Below are positions 25,604-34,766 of a DNA stretch of 46,808 bases, piece after piece. Under the pieces are notes generated by a model. The model searched no databases. It saw nothing but the letters and a program-made list of their open reading frames with translations, and was not told the origin of the DNA. Location of the stretch: contig JAJYWB010000047.1 in the NCBI GenBank assembly GCA_021791715.1, positions 1 through 46,808 on the forward strand. The letters are read 5' to 3'. Position numbers and translations under genes: made by a program. Positions within the stretch are counted from its first letter, which is position 1. Each line of letters opens with the position of its first letter. This stretch comes from Planctomycetota bacterium (GTDB taxonomy: Bacteria; Planctomycetota; Planctomycetia; Isosphaerales; Isosphaeraceae).

Positions 25604-26649
25604 TCGGCCGAGCCGAACTTCTCCGCGAGATACGCCGCCGCCGCGTCCCATTTAACCGCCGCGGCCTCGAAATCGACCTCCATCGCCTTCACCGTGATCG
25701 GTGTTTCCACTTTTGTTTTGATATTCACTTGAGAATTCAATGGGATCTGGGCGCTCGGACCGGTCGCCAGAGCGATCTCGACCTCGGGAGAAAGCAGGTA
25801 CCGCGCCGTTTTGATCGCCGCCTCGGCGTGAGGCGCTCCCTTCACGAGCGCGAGCGTGTTGGGAATGTAAAGCGTTCCGAGTTCGTCTTTCCCCCGATCG
25901 GGATAAACGATCGCGACGGGGCTTCCCGCGGCGATCTCCTCGCTCGCGTCGTCGGTATCGGTTAGGCCGAACGCGATCGAACCCGAGCCGACCGCCTGCG
26001 CAACCTGGCGATTTCCCGAAAGAACCCGTACGTCGTTCTTCTTTAAATTATCAAAATACAATTTCGCCTTGTCGTCGCCCCACTTGGCGAAAAGGCACGC
26101 CGCGTGCGTGGCGGTCGTGCCGAAAAGGGGCTTGGCGAAGCCGATTTTCCCCCTCCAGCGCGGGTCGAGCAGGTCTTCGATTCCGCGCGGACGATCCTTC
26201 TCGGAAACGAGCTTCACGTTCACCAGAATGATCCGAGCCCGCGCAGCGAAGCCGTACCACGTTTGATCGCGATCGCGAAACGTCGCGGGAAAATCGTCGG
26301 CGTTCGGAATCGAAAACGGAGCGAGCAACCCGGCGCGCTTCAATCGTAATGTGTTTAAAATCTCATTATTCCAGAAGAGATCGCACCTCGGTCGGTTCGC
26401 CTCGAGCATGATCGCGTGCGTCAGCCCGACGGTCTTCGTGCTCTCGACGTCGTATTTGCCGTCGATTCGCATGTGCGATCGTCGTTCATATTCTTTCAGG
26501 ATCGGTTCGGCGAATTCACGATCGAGAGCCGAATAAATCACGATCGTCTCGGACCCCGACGCCGCATCGCTCCCCCGCCTGGGAGCGCACGAAACGATCG
26601 AAACCGCCGCGGCGAACGCGATCGCCAAATATCGAGCATGAACCATCAT
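25600..26649 (-). CDS. ABC-type extracellular solute-binding lipoprotein (iron/aminoethylphosphonate class)
   Basis: 349 residues. The signal is MMVHARYLAIAFAAAVSIVSC with the lipobox SIVSC, so it is probably membrane-anchored. The mature part opens ETIVIYSALDREFAEPILKEYE and contains TKTVGLTHAIMLEANRPRCD, FAARARIILVNVKLV and PDRGKDELGTLYIPNTLALVKGAPHAEAA, typical of periplasmic proteins in the ferric-iron and 2-aminoethylphosphonate uptake group. No permease or ATPase gene is adjacent, so partners must be elsewhere. The ligand is not predictable from sequence. Its link to the phosphonate operon 13 kb away is only a thought. Confidence 0.88.
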   Translation of the reverse strand: MMVHARYLAIAFAAAVSIVSCAPRRGSDAASGSETIVIYSALDREFAEPILKEYERRSHMRIDGKYDVESTKTVGLTHAIMLEANRPRCDLFWNNEILNTLRLKRAGLLAPFSIPNADDFPATFRDRDQTWYGFAARARIILVNVKLVSEKDRPRGIEDLLDPRWRGKIGFAKPLFGTTATHAACLFAKWGDDKAKLYFDNLKKNDVRVLSGNRQVAQAVGSGSIAFGLTDTDDASEEIAAGSPVAIVYPDRGKDELGTLYIPNTLALVKGAPHAEAAIKTARYLLSPEVEIALATGPSAQIPLNSQVNIKTKVETPITVKAMEVDFEAAAVKWDAAAAYLAEKFGSAE

Positions 26650-27024
26650 GTGAAAGATCCTGAACGTCTCTGTTTCACGCCGAACGCGGCGTCGCGTACG
26701 ATCACACGATTCCCGACGGTCGTCATTTTCAGCGAAGATCCTCGGCGGGTCAATCCGAGCGCGATTCTCGGCGACGAACGTGAAGTTAAAGCCCGTTCGA
26801 TCGCCGCGACCGATCGAACCCGAGCGTCGAAAGTCGAGCGTCGATCGTCTCCGACGAGCCCGGGATGCGAGCCGCTCCTTCGAGCCCGGGAGGCGAGCCG
26901 CTCCTTCGAGACCGAGAGTCGAGCGTCTTCGACGAGCCCGAGCCTCAAGGCTCTCCGCCTCGAATCGATCGGACTTCTTGGATCGGGCCGGCTAAGCCGC
27001 GAACCGTTCGGGTAGAATATTCTT
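26650..27024. other. Intergenic region, 375 bp, no gene seen
   Basis: Contains the divergent starts of the solute-binding protein and the small membrane protein. GCGAGCCGCTCCTTCGAG occurs twice with a 26-bp period (26867 and 26893), and CGTCGA/TCGAGC motifs are frequent. No RNA or operator recognised. Confidence 0.6.
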
Positions 27025-27438
27025 ATGACGTCGCGCATCAAGCCTCCGAGATCCCCCGAATGGCGGCTCGAAAACCCTGCGGCGGGGGATGAAGATCGCC
27101 CTCGCGCTGATTTCGACGATCGACGGATGAAAATGCGAAGGCGCATTCTCGTCATGACCGCGATCGTCGCCGCGATCTGGATCTTCATCGCGTTCGACCC
27201 GTTCTTTCAGGGACCGATCGTCGTCGCGGTCTTCGGGTTCGGCGCCACGCTCGCGATCGCCGCGGTCGCGATCCTCCTGGGAGGCGTCGGCTTCGCGATC
27301 TTCGCCGGTTTCGATCGAGTCGCGGCGCGAATCCGCAAACTCGGCGCCTGGCCCGAAGATACGGTCGCCCACGCCGATCTCGATCGCCTTTCCGATCCCC
27401 GAATCGATCCCGGCGAAAACGATCCTTTCAAACCATGA
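27025..27438 (+). CDS. Small two-helix membrane protein, unknown function
   Basis: 137 residues. A polar N-terminus is followed by two hydrophobic helices (ILVMTAIVAAIWIFIAFDPF and FGATLAIAAVAILLGGVGFA) separated by a short FFQGPIV turn, then a charged C-terminus ending DPRIDPGENDPFKP. No family recognised. ATG 27025 has no clear ribosome-binding site; ATG 27127 (MKMRRRIL) is an alternative start just before the first helix. It converges on the glycosyltransferase gene with a gap of only 28 bp. Confidence 0.7.
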   Translation: MTSRIKPPRSPEWRLENPAAGDEDRPRADFDDRRMKMRRRILVMTAIVAAIWIFIAFDPFFQGPIVVAVFGFGATLAIAAVAILLGGVGFAIFAGFDRVAARIRKLGAWPEDTVAHADLDRLSDPRIDPGENDPFKP

Positions 27439-27466
27439 TGTTAAAAAATGTTTATTGATTATGAAC

Positions 27467-28591
27467 TTACTTGTTTTTACGTTTCTGATCGATAATGGAT
27501 TGAAAGAAACGTAAATGATTTTGAGCGACGGCTTCGATCGAATGGCGTTCGATCGCGCGGCGGCGGGCGGCTTCGCCCAGCCCGATCGACGTTTCGTAAT
27601 CGTCGAGGCTCCGTTCGATCGCCGCCGCGAGCGCCTCGGGGGCGGCGGGATCGGCGAGCCATCCGTGCACGCCGTCTTCCAGAATCGCTCGATTCCCCGG
27701 AATCGCCGACGCGACGATCGGTACGCCGAGCGCCATCGCCTCTAAAAGCGCCACGCTCATCCCCTCCTCGATCGAAGGCAACACAAAAAGATCGGAATCT
27801 TTTAAGAAGATTAACGGGTTTTCGACCGCGCCCGCAAGCCGCACCGAATCGGCGAGATCGAGCGATCGGATCCGTTCTTCGAGCTTCACTCGCATCGGCC
27901 CTTCGCCGAGGAGCGTCAATTCGGCGCCAGGCCGACGTTTGACGACGATCCGCCACGCGTCGACGAGCTTTTCAAGGTTTTTCTCAACCGCCAATCGCCC
28001 GACGAACGTCGCCCGCGCTCCATCAAGACTCGCCCCCCGCGGATTCCACGCGATTTCCGGTATCGGCACGCCGTTCGGAAGCGAATGAATCCGTTCGCGA
28101 TCGTAACCCTCGGCCACAAGCTCGCTCTCGATCGCCGCCGAGATCGAAACGTAAGCGTCGGCGAATCGACACCTCCCGCCGATCGTCGCGCCGAAGCGTC
28201 CCCGTTTTTGCCACGCGAGATCCCCCGTCGCTCCCGCCCCCTCGGGACGCAAGACGACCGGAAACCCCCTTCGATCTCCCGCGCCCACCGCGACGTAGGC
28301 GTCGTGCTTCAACATCGATACATAAGCTATGTCGATATCGTTATTGTAGAGCCATTTCTTAAGATTGTTCATATAGATGTAAGTTCCGACGAATCGAAGT
28401 CGCGAGGTCGGCAGGCGGATCACGCGGGGTCGATCGGCGGGATCGGTCGCGATCGAACGACCCGGGATCGCCGAGGTGACGACGACGACCTCGGCGCCGG
28501 CGCGATCGAGCGCCGCGGCGAGATAACCGAGAGCCTTCTCGGCGCCGCCGACGAGCGGAGGGTAACGGCGGGTGATCAAGGCGATCTTCAC
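27467..28591 (-). CDS. Glycosyltransferase family 4 protein
   Basis: 374 residues, GT-B fold. The N-terminus MKIALITRRYPPLVGGAEKA is the typical GT4 acceptor-side start. FVGRLAVEKNLEKLVDAW begins the donor domain, and DLFVLPSIEEGMSVALLEAM carries the conserved E-x7-E region that binds the sugar nucleotide. It probably transfers a hexose to a polysaccharide or lipid precursor. The ATG overlaps the stop of hpt by 4 nt, so the two are cotranscribed although no metabolic link is obvious. No other cell-surface sugar genes are in the window. Confidence 0.92.
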   Translation of the reverse strand: MKIALITRRYPPLVGGAEKALGYLAAALDRAGAEVVVVTSAIPGRSIATDPADRPRVIRLPTSRLRFVGTYIYMNNLKKWLYNNDIDIAYVSMLKHDAYVAVGAGDRRGFPVVLRPEGAGATGDLAWQKRGRFGATIGGRCRFADAYVSISAAIESELVAEGYDRERIHSLPNGVPIPEIAWNPRGASLDGARATFVGRLAVEKNLEKLVDAWRIVVKRRPGAELTLLGEGPMRVKLEERIRSLDLADSVRLAGAVENPLIFLKDSDLFVLPSIEEGMSVALLEAMALGVPIVASAIPGNRAILEDGVHGWLADPAAPEALAAAIERSLDDYETSIGLGEAARRRAIERHSIEAVAQNHLRFFQSIIDQKRKNK

Positions 28592-29109
28592 GCGTCGGTC
28601 GTCTCTTCGAGAACCGCGATGTAAGGTAAATGACGGTGATCGTCGTTGAAATCGAGACCGTAGCCGACGACGAACGCGTCCGGGATCTCGAAACCGACAT
28701 AATCGGGCTCGATCGCGACGACCTGCCTGCCTCGCTTCCGAAGCAGCACCGCGGTCCGCACCGAATTCGCCCCCCGATCGTTGATGTGATCGACGAGTTC
28801 AACAAGCGTTCGCCCGGTATCAAGGATGTCGTCGAGCAGCAGCACGTCGCGTCCCTCGACCGACGGGAGAAACGACGTGTTAAGGACGAGCGATCCCGCG
28901 GTCGTCGTCGCTCCGCGGTAACTACTCGCCTGCAACAGCGCCACACGCAACGGCAGATGAATCCTTCGCATCAGGTCGGCGAGGAGAATCAGGCTTCCCG
29001 TCAACACCGCGACGATCGTGAGCGGCTTGCCCGCGTAATCGGCCTCGATCCGTGTCGCGAGCTCCCCCACGCGACTCCGAATTCGGTCCTCGTCGATCAA
29101 GATTCTCAA
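28588..29109 (-). CDS. hpt: Hypoxanthine phosphoribosyltransferase
   Basis: 173 residues, normal length. The PRPP-binding motif VLLLDDILDTGRTL is complete, VAVLTGSLILLADL is the PPi loop, ASSYRG matches the flexible loop (SxYG in most Hpt; here SSYRG), and PDYVGFEIPDAFVVGYGLDFN is the purine-binding end. The enzyme salvages hypoxanthine or guanine to the nucleotide with PRPP. Upstream lie ~430 bp shared with the divergent methyltransferase gene, in which I see no gene and no purine riboswitch fold. Confidence 0.94.
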   Translation of the reverse strand: MRILIDEDRIRSRVGELATRIEADYAGKPLTIVAVLTGSLILLADLMRRIHLPLRVALLQASSYRGATTTAGSLVLNTSFLPSVEGRDVLLLDDILDTGRTLVELVDHINDRGANSVRTAVLLRKRGRQVVAIEPDYVGFEIPDAFVVGYGLDFNDDHRHLPYIAVLEETTDA

Positions 29110-29542
29110 TTTCGTGTATCTCGTGGAAAGCGTTTGGATCGATCGAAAATCGAAGTCGTCGGAGATTCGTTAGCAACAACTCGAGTCGGGCGATTCGATC
29201 GAAGCCTTTCGGCGCCGACTCGGTCTTGAATCGCACGTTCGCACTCGATCGCTCGCGGCGTTCGCGTTCGTTCCGATTCATCTTGGCGCCCCAAGCCTTT
29301 CGCGACAAGCGAACCTCGAAACCGCACGCCGATCGTAAGCTTAAACTCCCAATCGAGACGCGGCCGACGCGGCTATAGCGCGATTCGCTCGTTTTCCGTT
29401 TCAGGATCGCTGATTTCTAATACAAGTATTCATTACGTTTGAAATTCCGTGCATTTTTAGAATAGCGGTCGGCGGAGGCTTGAACGAAATCGATCTTTCG
29501 GCTTAACTTCCTTCGATGAATCATTGCGACGGGAGGGAGACG
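29110..29542. other. Divergent intergenic region, 433 bp, no gene seen
   Basis: Separates hpt (minus) from the methyltransferase (plus) and must hold both promoters. The last 130 bp are AT-rich (for example GATTTCTAATACAAGTATTC near 29410). No clear consensus promoter, operator or structured RNA was found. Confidence 0.6.
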
Positions 29543-30484
29543 ATGACGGAGGGAAAAGACGATCGATCGCAAGCCGAGCCGCGAGCGATCGACTGCGTGC
29601 TCGGCCTCGCGGCGCTCGAGGAGGGTTCGGTCGATCTCGCGTTCGCCGATCCTCCCTTCAACATCGGCTATGATTACGATGTGTACCACGATAAGCACGA
29701 CGACGAACGGTATCTCAACTGGACGCGGGAATGGGGCGCGGGAATCGTCCGGGCGCTCAAGCCCGACGGCACGTTTTGGCTCGCGATCGGCGACGAATTC
29801 GCCGCCGAGCTGAAAATGATCTTTCAACGCGAACTCGGCCTCGTCTGCCGCAACTGGGTCGTCTGGTATTACACGTTCGGCGTCAATTGCGTTCGCAAGT
29901 TTAATAGAAGTCATGCGCACTTGTTTTATTTTGTGAAAGACGCCGGCAAGTTTTGTTTTAATGACGAGACGATTCGCGTTCCCTCGGCGCGGCAGTTGAT
30001 TTACGCCGACGCTCGTTCGAACCCGACGGGCAGGCTTCCCGACGACACCTGGATTTTGCGGCCGCAAGACGTCCCCGACGGTTTCCCCGCGTCCGACGAC
30101 GTCTGGTGGGTTTCGCGGGTTTGCGGGACGTTTAAGGAACGCGCCGGGTGGCACGGGTGCCAGATGCCCGAGAAGATTCTCGGCAGGATCATCAAGGCGT
30201 GTTCGAACGAGGGGGATCTTGTTCTCGACCCGTTCAGCGGCAGCGGGACGACGCTCGCGGTCGCCAAGAAGCTCAATCGCCGTTATCAGGGTTTCGAGCT
30301 TTCTCCCGAATACGCCGAGCGTGCGCGGGCCAGGCTCGCGGCGATCAATCCCGGCGATCCGCTCGAGGGGGGTGAAGATCCGAAAGTCGATCCGAACGCG
30401 CCTCCTCGCCGCCGTACCCGACGCAAATTTCGAGATCCCGACGATCGCGAATCATCCCTTTCAGGAAAGCTGTTTCCGCTTTAA
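29543..30484 (+). CDS. Orphan DNA methyltransferase, beta-type motif order
   Basis: About 313 residues. GGAGG upstream of ATG 29543 sets the start. The catalytic motif IV is DPPF (residues 36-39, in [15 protein letters not shown]) and precedes the AdoMet-binding motif [10 protein letters not shown] (residues 230-238), the order of beta-class amino-methyltransferases such as CcrM. DPPF/DPPY usually indicates N6-adenine methylation, though N4-cytosine cannot be excluded. The C-terminal ~50 residues are Arg/Pro-rich and may contact DNA. No restriction or specificity gene is adjacent, so it is an orphan. The target is not predictable, but the CGATCG abundance of this genome makes a GATC-containing site an obvious candidate to test. 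Confidence 0.9.
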   Translation: MTEGKDDRSQAEPRAIDCVLGLAALEEGSVDLAFADPPFNIGYDYDVYHDKHDDERYLNWTREWGAGIVRALKPDGTFWLAIGDEFAAELKMIFQRELGLVCRNWVVWYYTFGVNCVRKFNRSHAHLFYFVKDAGKFCFNDETIRVPSARQLIYADARSNPTGRLPDDTWILRPQDVPDGFPASDDVWWVSRVCGTFKERAGWHGCQMPEKILGRIIKACSNEGDLVLDPFSGSGTTLAVAKKLNRRYQGFELSPEYAERARARLAAINPGDPLEGGEDPKVDPNAPPRRRTRRKFRDPDDRESSLSGKLFPL

Positions 30485-30570
30485 TCGCGCCTCGATCCTC
30501 GATTGGGATCGCGATTCTTAGATCGAGCCGTCGTTTGAGGCCGTCTGATTTACCGCGGAGAAAGTGATCG

Positions 30571-30598
30571 TGAGGGCTCGGCGCCGGCCGAGCCCTCA
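30571..30598 (+). terminator. Rho-independent terminator after the DNA methyltransferase
   Basis: TGAGGGCTCGGC (30571-30582) and GCCGAGCCCTCA (30587-30598) form a perfect 12-bp stem with a 4-nt loop, 86 nt after the stop codon, followed by the T-rich TTTGATGTAAATGTTTT. Confidence 0.75.
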
Positions 30599-31354
30599 TT
30601 TGATGTAAATGTTTTATGATATCAATCGGTCTCCCACCGCGGTTCGCCCCGCCTGCTAAGATCGAACCCTCCCGATTTCGTGATCGACCCCCCTCGATCC
30701 CCTCGCAAGCGCGGGAACGGTAACTTATTCTGGTTCGATTGTATTTAGATATCATGTCCTCCGCGCGTGAGGGGACGGCCGGGGAGATGTTGCGAGATCA
30801 CGGCAAGATCGGTCGAGCACCTACGACGGTCTTGATGATCCGCCTCATGTTCGCACCGTCGGACGTCCATCGAGAAAATTCGGTCCGCGTGTCACATTCG
30901 GAACGCCAATGTCGATGTAATAGTACCCCCCCCATGATTGTAGGCGAGGTGCGCGCCGATCGTCATGCGAAAAACGGCGATCCGCGCCGAGATGCGAAAC
31001 TTCATGTTCGAAGCGAGCGGATCGTTCTCGTTCCATATTTTGGGATATCGTAATGATCGATCGAGGATTGGATCTTCGACGACGAGTGTGCGAGCGTTCG
31101 CTCGCTCGAAATCGGGCGGTTTTCTTCCAACGCCTCCGGCGTCTTGTTCCAGCCGGGGAAAGGTTCTACGATTACGTGTGTCGAGCGGCGAGGTTACGAT
31201 ACGCTCCCGGGGCGTGGAGACGATCCGAGTGCGATCGTTCGAGATCGTCGATACGATTGATGACAATTCAAACGATCTTCGCTTAACATGATCAATCGAA
31301 TCGGGATCGCAGTTAATTAGGAACAATCGGATCAACGAAGAAGCGATATCATTG
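30599..31354. other. Long intergenic region, 756 bp, with a possible broken small gene
   Basis: No confident gene. On the minus strand a short frame (MKFRISARIAVFRMTIGAHL, starting near 31007) reads into a run of eight G (30926-30933 on the plus strand as C). After a one- or two-base shift it would continue YYYIDIGVPNVTRG to about 30845. This may be a decayed or miscalled small gene. The last 60 bp before the lipoprotein gene are AT-rich and probably hold its promoter. Confidence 0.4.
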
Positions 31355-31933
31355 ATGTTAATACGAATTCGTCTCGCATTCTCGATCAGGATCGTGCTCA
31401 TCTTGGCGCCGGCGACGTTCGCCTTGGCGATTCCAGGATGCTCGAAACCCGACGATCCGAACAAACCGACGCTTCTGAAATACGGAGGCGTGAAGACGGG
31501 AAACTCGCGATACAAGCCCCCCGCGGTTCGGCTGGAGATGCTGACGCCTCGGAAGAATCAGGTGTTCAAAAAGCCCAAAAGCATCGAGTGCCGGGTTCGT
31601 ATGGTTCTTGATAAAGGGGACGAGATGCCGTCCTGGCTTTTCGCGCAAATGCGCTACAAATCAAAAAAAGGATACGTCTTATACACGAACGGTCTAATGG
31701 ATCCCAAGATCGAGACCGAGCAAGCCGGTCCGAATACGATCGCTTACTTATGCACCTTAACATTTCAATCTCCAGGCGTTATCAAGCCCCAGAAATATGA
31801 AGCCTTCGTTGAATGTATCGACGACGTCGTTTATCTGAAGCCGAAAGACGAGAAAGATTCGTCGGAGAAATCCGACCGAGAGATCAAATCGACGGTCCTC
31901 GCGACGCTCACGGTGGAATTCGAGGTCAAGTAG
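31355..31933 (+). CDS. Predicted lipoprotein of unknown function
   Basis: About 192 residues. The N-terminus (MLIRIRLAFSIRIVLILAPA...LAIPGC) is a lipoprotein signal with the lipobox AIPGC. The mature part is Lys-rich with beta-strand character (PPAVRLEMLTPRKNQVF, IECRVRMVLDKGD, YVLYTNGLMDP, TLTFQSPGVIKPQKYEAFVE). It has no recognised domain. The stop lies 22 bp before the DUF1559 prepilin start, an arrangement common in planctomycetes where prepilin-like genes are paired with small lipoproteins. The two are probably cotranscribed. Confidence 0.78.
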   Translation: MLIRIRLAFSIRIVLILAPATFALAIPGCSKPDDPNKPTLLKYGGVKTGNSRYKPPAVRLEMLTPRKNQVFKKPKSIECRVRMVLDKGDEMPSWLFAQMRYKSKKGYVLYTNGLMDPKIETEQAGPNTIAYLCTLTFQSPGVIKPQKYEAFVECIDDVVYLKPKDEKDSSEKSDREIKSTVLATLTVEFEVK

Positions 31934-31955
31934 TACGATGAACAGGGAGACGGCG

Positions 31956-32873
31956 ATGAGAACACTGAAGCGAAGAGGATTGACATTGATCGAAACGTTG
32001 GTCGTCGTCGCGATCATCGGGATACTGGCTGCGCTTATTCTTCCAGCGATCCAGAGCGCACGAGAATCGTCTCGGAGGCTGTCGTGTTCGAATAATCTCC
32101 GCCAGATGGCGATCGCTCTCAACGCCTATTCCACGGCGACCAGAGCGTTACCGAAGAGCGTCAACGGCCAATCTTATTCTCTTCACGCGATGATTTTACC
32201 GTTTCTCGATCAAAAACCGGTCTATGACGCGATCAATTTTAATCTGGATGTTTCGGATAGCGCAAATCTCACGATGATGAACACAAGACTCGCGATTTTT
32301 ATTTGCCCCTCGGATTATAAATTAACAAATCCAGGCGCGAATTATTATTATGGAAACAGGGGATATGGATTTAATCCCAACGGACATTATAATAACGGTT
32401 TCATCGTCGATCCCGAATCGCCCAATATCGACTTCCAGGATTGCATCGACGGAACGGCGACGACCGCTGCGCTTTGCGAATCGCTTCCCGAAGTCTATCC
32501 GATCGTCGCAGAACCGAAACGGTCGATTTTCATCGTCAAAGATTCGACGACCAAGGCGAGCGAATTCAATCAATTTCTATTAAATTGTCGGCGCACGAAC
32601 GATCTCTCCGAACTTTTCAAAGGAAACTCTTGGATCCAAGGCGATTTTATATATACAAATTACGATCACTCTTTAGGCGTAAACCAACATAGTTGTACAA
32701 ATGGAACATTAATTCAGCAAGGGGTCTGGTCGGCGTCGAGCGAACACAAATCGGGAGCCAATTGCGCGTTCGCGGACGGGCACGTTTCGTTTCTGAAAGA
32801 GACGATGAACCTCGAGCTATGGAGGGCGATCGGAACGCGGAACGGAGGCGAGACGATCGACGATCTCTATTAA
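31956..32873 (+). CDS. DUF1559-type prepilin-like protein
   Basis: About 305 residues. A type IV prepilin leader, KRRG|LTLIETLVVVAIIGILAALI, has the processing Gly and the Glu at +5 of the mature protein, then one hydrophobic helix. CSNNLRQMAIALNAYSTA follows, and the C-terminal FADGHVSFLKE is the characteristic DG motif of the family. These proteins are strongly expanded in planctomycetes and probably form pseudopilin-like fibres or belong to secretion systems; individual roles are unknown. AGGGAG 6 nt before ATG 31956 sets the start over the ATG at 31938. No pilin peptidase or assembly gene is nearby. Confidence 0.92.
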   Translation: MRTLKRRGLTLIETLVVVAIIGILAALILPAIQSARESSRRLSCSNNLRQMAIALNAYSTATRALPKSVNGQSYSLHAMILPFLDQKPVYDAINFNLDVSDSANLTMMNTRLAIFICPSDYKLTNPGANYYYGNRGYGFNPNGHYNNGFIVDPESPNIDFQDCIDGTATTAALCESLPEVYPIVAEPKRSIFIVKDSTTKASEFNQFLLNCRRTNDLSELFKGNSWIQGDFIYTNYDHSLGVNQHSCTNGTLIQQGVWSASSEHKSGANCAFADGHVSFLKETMNLELWRAIGTRNGGETIDDLY

Positions 32874-33091
32874 ACGTTCCCAAGCTTTGGGATCAACGGC
32901 GGACACCGCGAATTCGTTCGCTCGGCCTAAAATTATCATACATTCTCATTCTTAATTTTATAACGCATTTGCGAATTGATTGATTCGATTGTTTTGAGAA
33001 AAGAATTCACGTCTCGCTCGCGCATCGGGCTAGTTCATGCGAAAGGACCGAATGCTCTCGATCGAGCGTCGCGACGAAACGAAGATTCGGC

Positions 33092-34594
33092 TCATTTCCA
33101 TGATATTCCCGTAATCCGTTCGACCGCGCGGATCGCCGAGACGACCGTCGCGAGAGTTCCCTGGCCGGGGAAAACCGAATCGCCGACGACCCACAAGCCT
33201 TTTCCCAAAACGTCGGAACCGACCGCGAACACGTGCCCGTTCCATAACCCGGCGGGGGCGCCGCCGACTCGACCGTCGGTACGTCTCGTATACCGCTCAA
33301 AAGCGCGAGGCGTCGCGAATTCGCCGTAAATCAAGGCCGCGGGAGCGTTCGGCAACGCTCGGCCGAGCGCACGAATCATTCGATCGCCATATTCTCGCTT
33401 TTTGCTTTCTCGATCGTCTTCGCCGAGCCCGATCCATTCCGCGGGATCGACGTGCGTCGAAAGCGTCGCCGCGCGCGCATGCGGAGGAGCGTAGCCCGAA
33501 TCTCCGATCGGAGATAACGAGATCAACACATTATTGCCGTCGTGGATCGGTTGATCGTAATCGCGAAGAACCTGATGAAAGAGGGGCGAATCGTCGGGGA
33601 CGGCGCCGCGGTCGATCGCGAGATACGCCGTGAACGCGCTCCAGACCGCTCGGCTTCGCTTCTCAAGCGTTTCGAGCCTTCCCTCGAGCGGTCGATCGAG
33701 CAAGCGAGACGCGAGATCGAGGGGGAGATTGAACGCGACCCGACGCGTCCTGAGAGGCTCGCCGCGGCGTCGAGTCGTCACCGAGAACGTTCCGTCGTCG
33801 TTCGATCGCACGCGATCGACGAGCGTCGCGGCGCGGAGATCGCCGCCGAGTTCGACGAACCGGCGCGCGATTCCTTCGACAAGCGCCTTCATCCCGCCGA
33901 TCGGCCTGCTCATCCCCATCCGGTACGCCTGTAAACACGCCGCGGCGGTCGCGAAGGGAACGGTTTCGGCGCCCGCCTGGGCGGTATCTTGTAACAACAT
34001 CGATATTAATGCATAAAACGATCGATCTTGATCGAGGCCGAAGAATTTGAGGACGTTGAGGACGGTCGTCGCGGCGAGCGCCGAATACGCCGATCCCGAG
34101 AAACCCAATATCGCCAAATTATGCGTAAGATCGGAAAACTTATGGATCGGGAAGCGGGGGATTTTTGCCGCGGCCTGGAACAGAGAGCCGCCGACCTTGT
34201 ACTGGAGTTTCCAGAAGTCGAGGAGTGCTTTGGGGTTGAGATCGGGAAACGCGGCGATCGCGCGGTTTTCGAAGCGGGTTGGGTCGGCGTCGATATCGAA
34301 GGTTCGATCGGGAAGGACGACACGATATGTCGAGGTTTTTTGTGCCTGGAAGGGAATTTGGAGGGTGCCGAGGAGGTCTCCGATTGGTTCTCCGCGGTTT
34401 AGCCCCATAAGCGCGGTGGCGCCGACGTCGAATGTCCATTCTTGGCGCGAGAAATAGCCTGCGCAGCCGCCGACTTTGGTATGCGCTTCGAGGAGCGCGG
34501 TTTTGAGGCCGAAATTGGCTGCGAGCGCCGCGGTCGCGAGTCCTCCCATGCCTGCGCCGACGACGATTAAGTCATAAAAAGGATTCGACGGCAC
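33092..34594 (-). CDS. CrtI/CrtISO-like FAD-dependent desaturase or isomerase
   Basis: 500 residues. The dinucleotide-binding motif VVGAGMGGLATAALAANFG is followed by LLEAHTKVGGCAGYF and FDVGATALMGLNRG, as in phytoene desaturases and carotenoid isomerases. The C-terminus GLWVVGDSVFPGQGTLATVVSAIRAVE is the second FAD-binding block of this family. Members act on carotenoids or related polyenes, but some act on unrelated lipids, so the substrate is open. GTG 34594 is the start (GGGAG 9 nt upstream). No crtB or other carotenoid gene is nearby; a Rieske ferredoxin gene is divergent 172 bp away. Confidence 0.88.
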   Translation of the reverse strand: MPSNPFYDLIVVGAGMGGLATAALAANFGLKTALLEAHTKVGGCAGYFSRQEWTFDVGATALMGLNRGEPIGDLLGTLQIPFQAQKTSTYRVVLPDRTFDIDADPTRFENRAIAAFPDLNPKALLDFWKLQYKVGGSLFQAAAKIPRFPIHKFSDLTHNLAILGFSGSAYSALAATTVLNVLKFFGLDQDRSFYALISMLLQDTAQAGAETVPFATAAACLQAYRMGMSRPIGGMKALVEGIARRFVELGGDLRAATLVDRVRSNDDGTFSVTTRRRGEPLRTRRVAFNLPLDLASRLLDRPLEGRLETLEKRSRAVWSAFTAYLAIDRGAVPDDSPLFHQVLRDYDQPIHDGNNVLISLSPIGDSGYAPPHARAATLSTHVDPAEWIGLGEDDRESKKREYGDRMIRALGRALPNAPAALIYGEFATPRAFERYTRRTDGRVGGAPAGLWNGHVFAVGSDVLGKGLWVVGDSVFPGQGTLATVVSAIRAVERITGISWK

Positions 34595-34766
34595 AATCGC
34601 GTTCTCCCAAAGAGTCGGATCGAAACGGGGGTCGATCGGGGCGGTTCGACTTTATTTCAACGGTCGAAAGATATAGAATCCGAGTGTAGGCGTCGTCGTA
34701 TGTGTCGGCGAGTCGGCGAGAGCGAGACTTGCGGATTGGTAACGAGAGTCGATTGGAGTTCGCGGA

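Noticed and set aside
27025..29109. Functional link between hpt and the glycosyltransferase
   Set aside because: A 4-nt overlap shows cotranscription, but there is no pathway connecting them; probably a fortuitous operon.
30892..31515. 207-residue open frame on the minus strand
   Set aside because: Overlaps the lipoprotein gene antisense; only its last ~40 codons look protein-like, and those are reported as a possible broken small gene.
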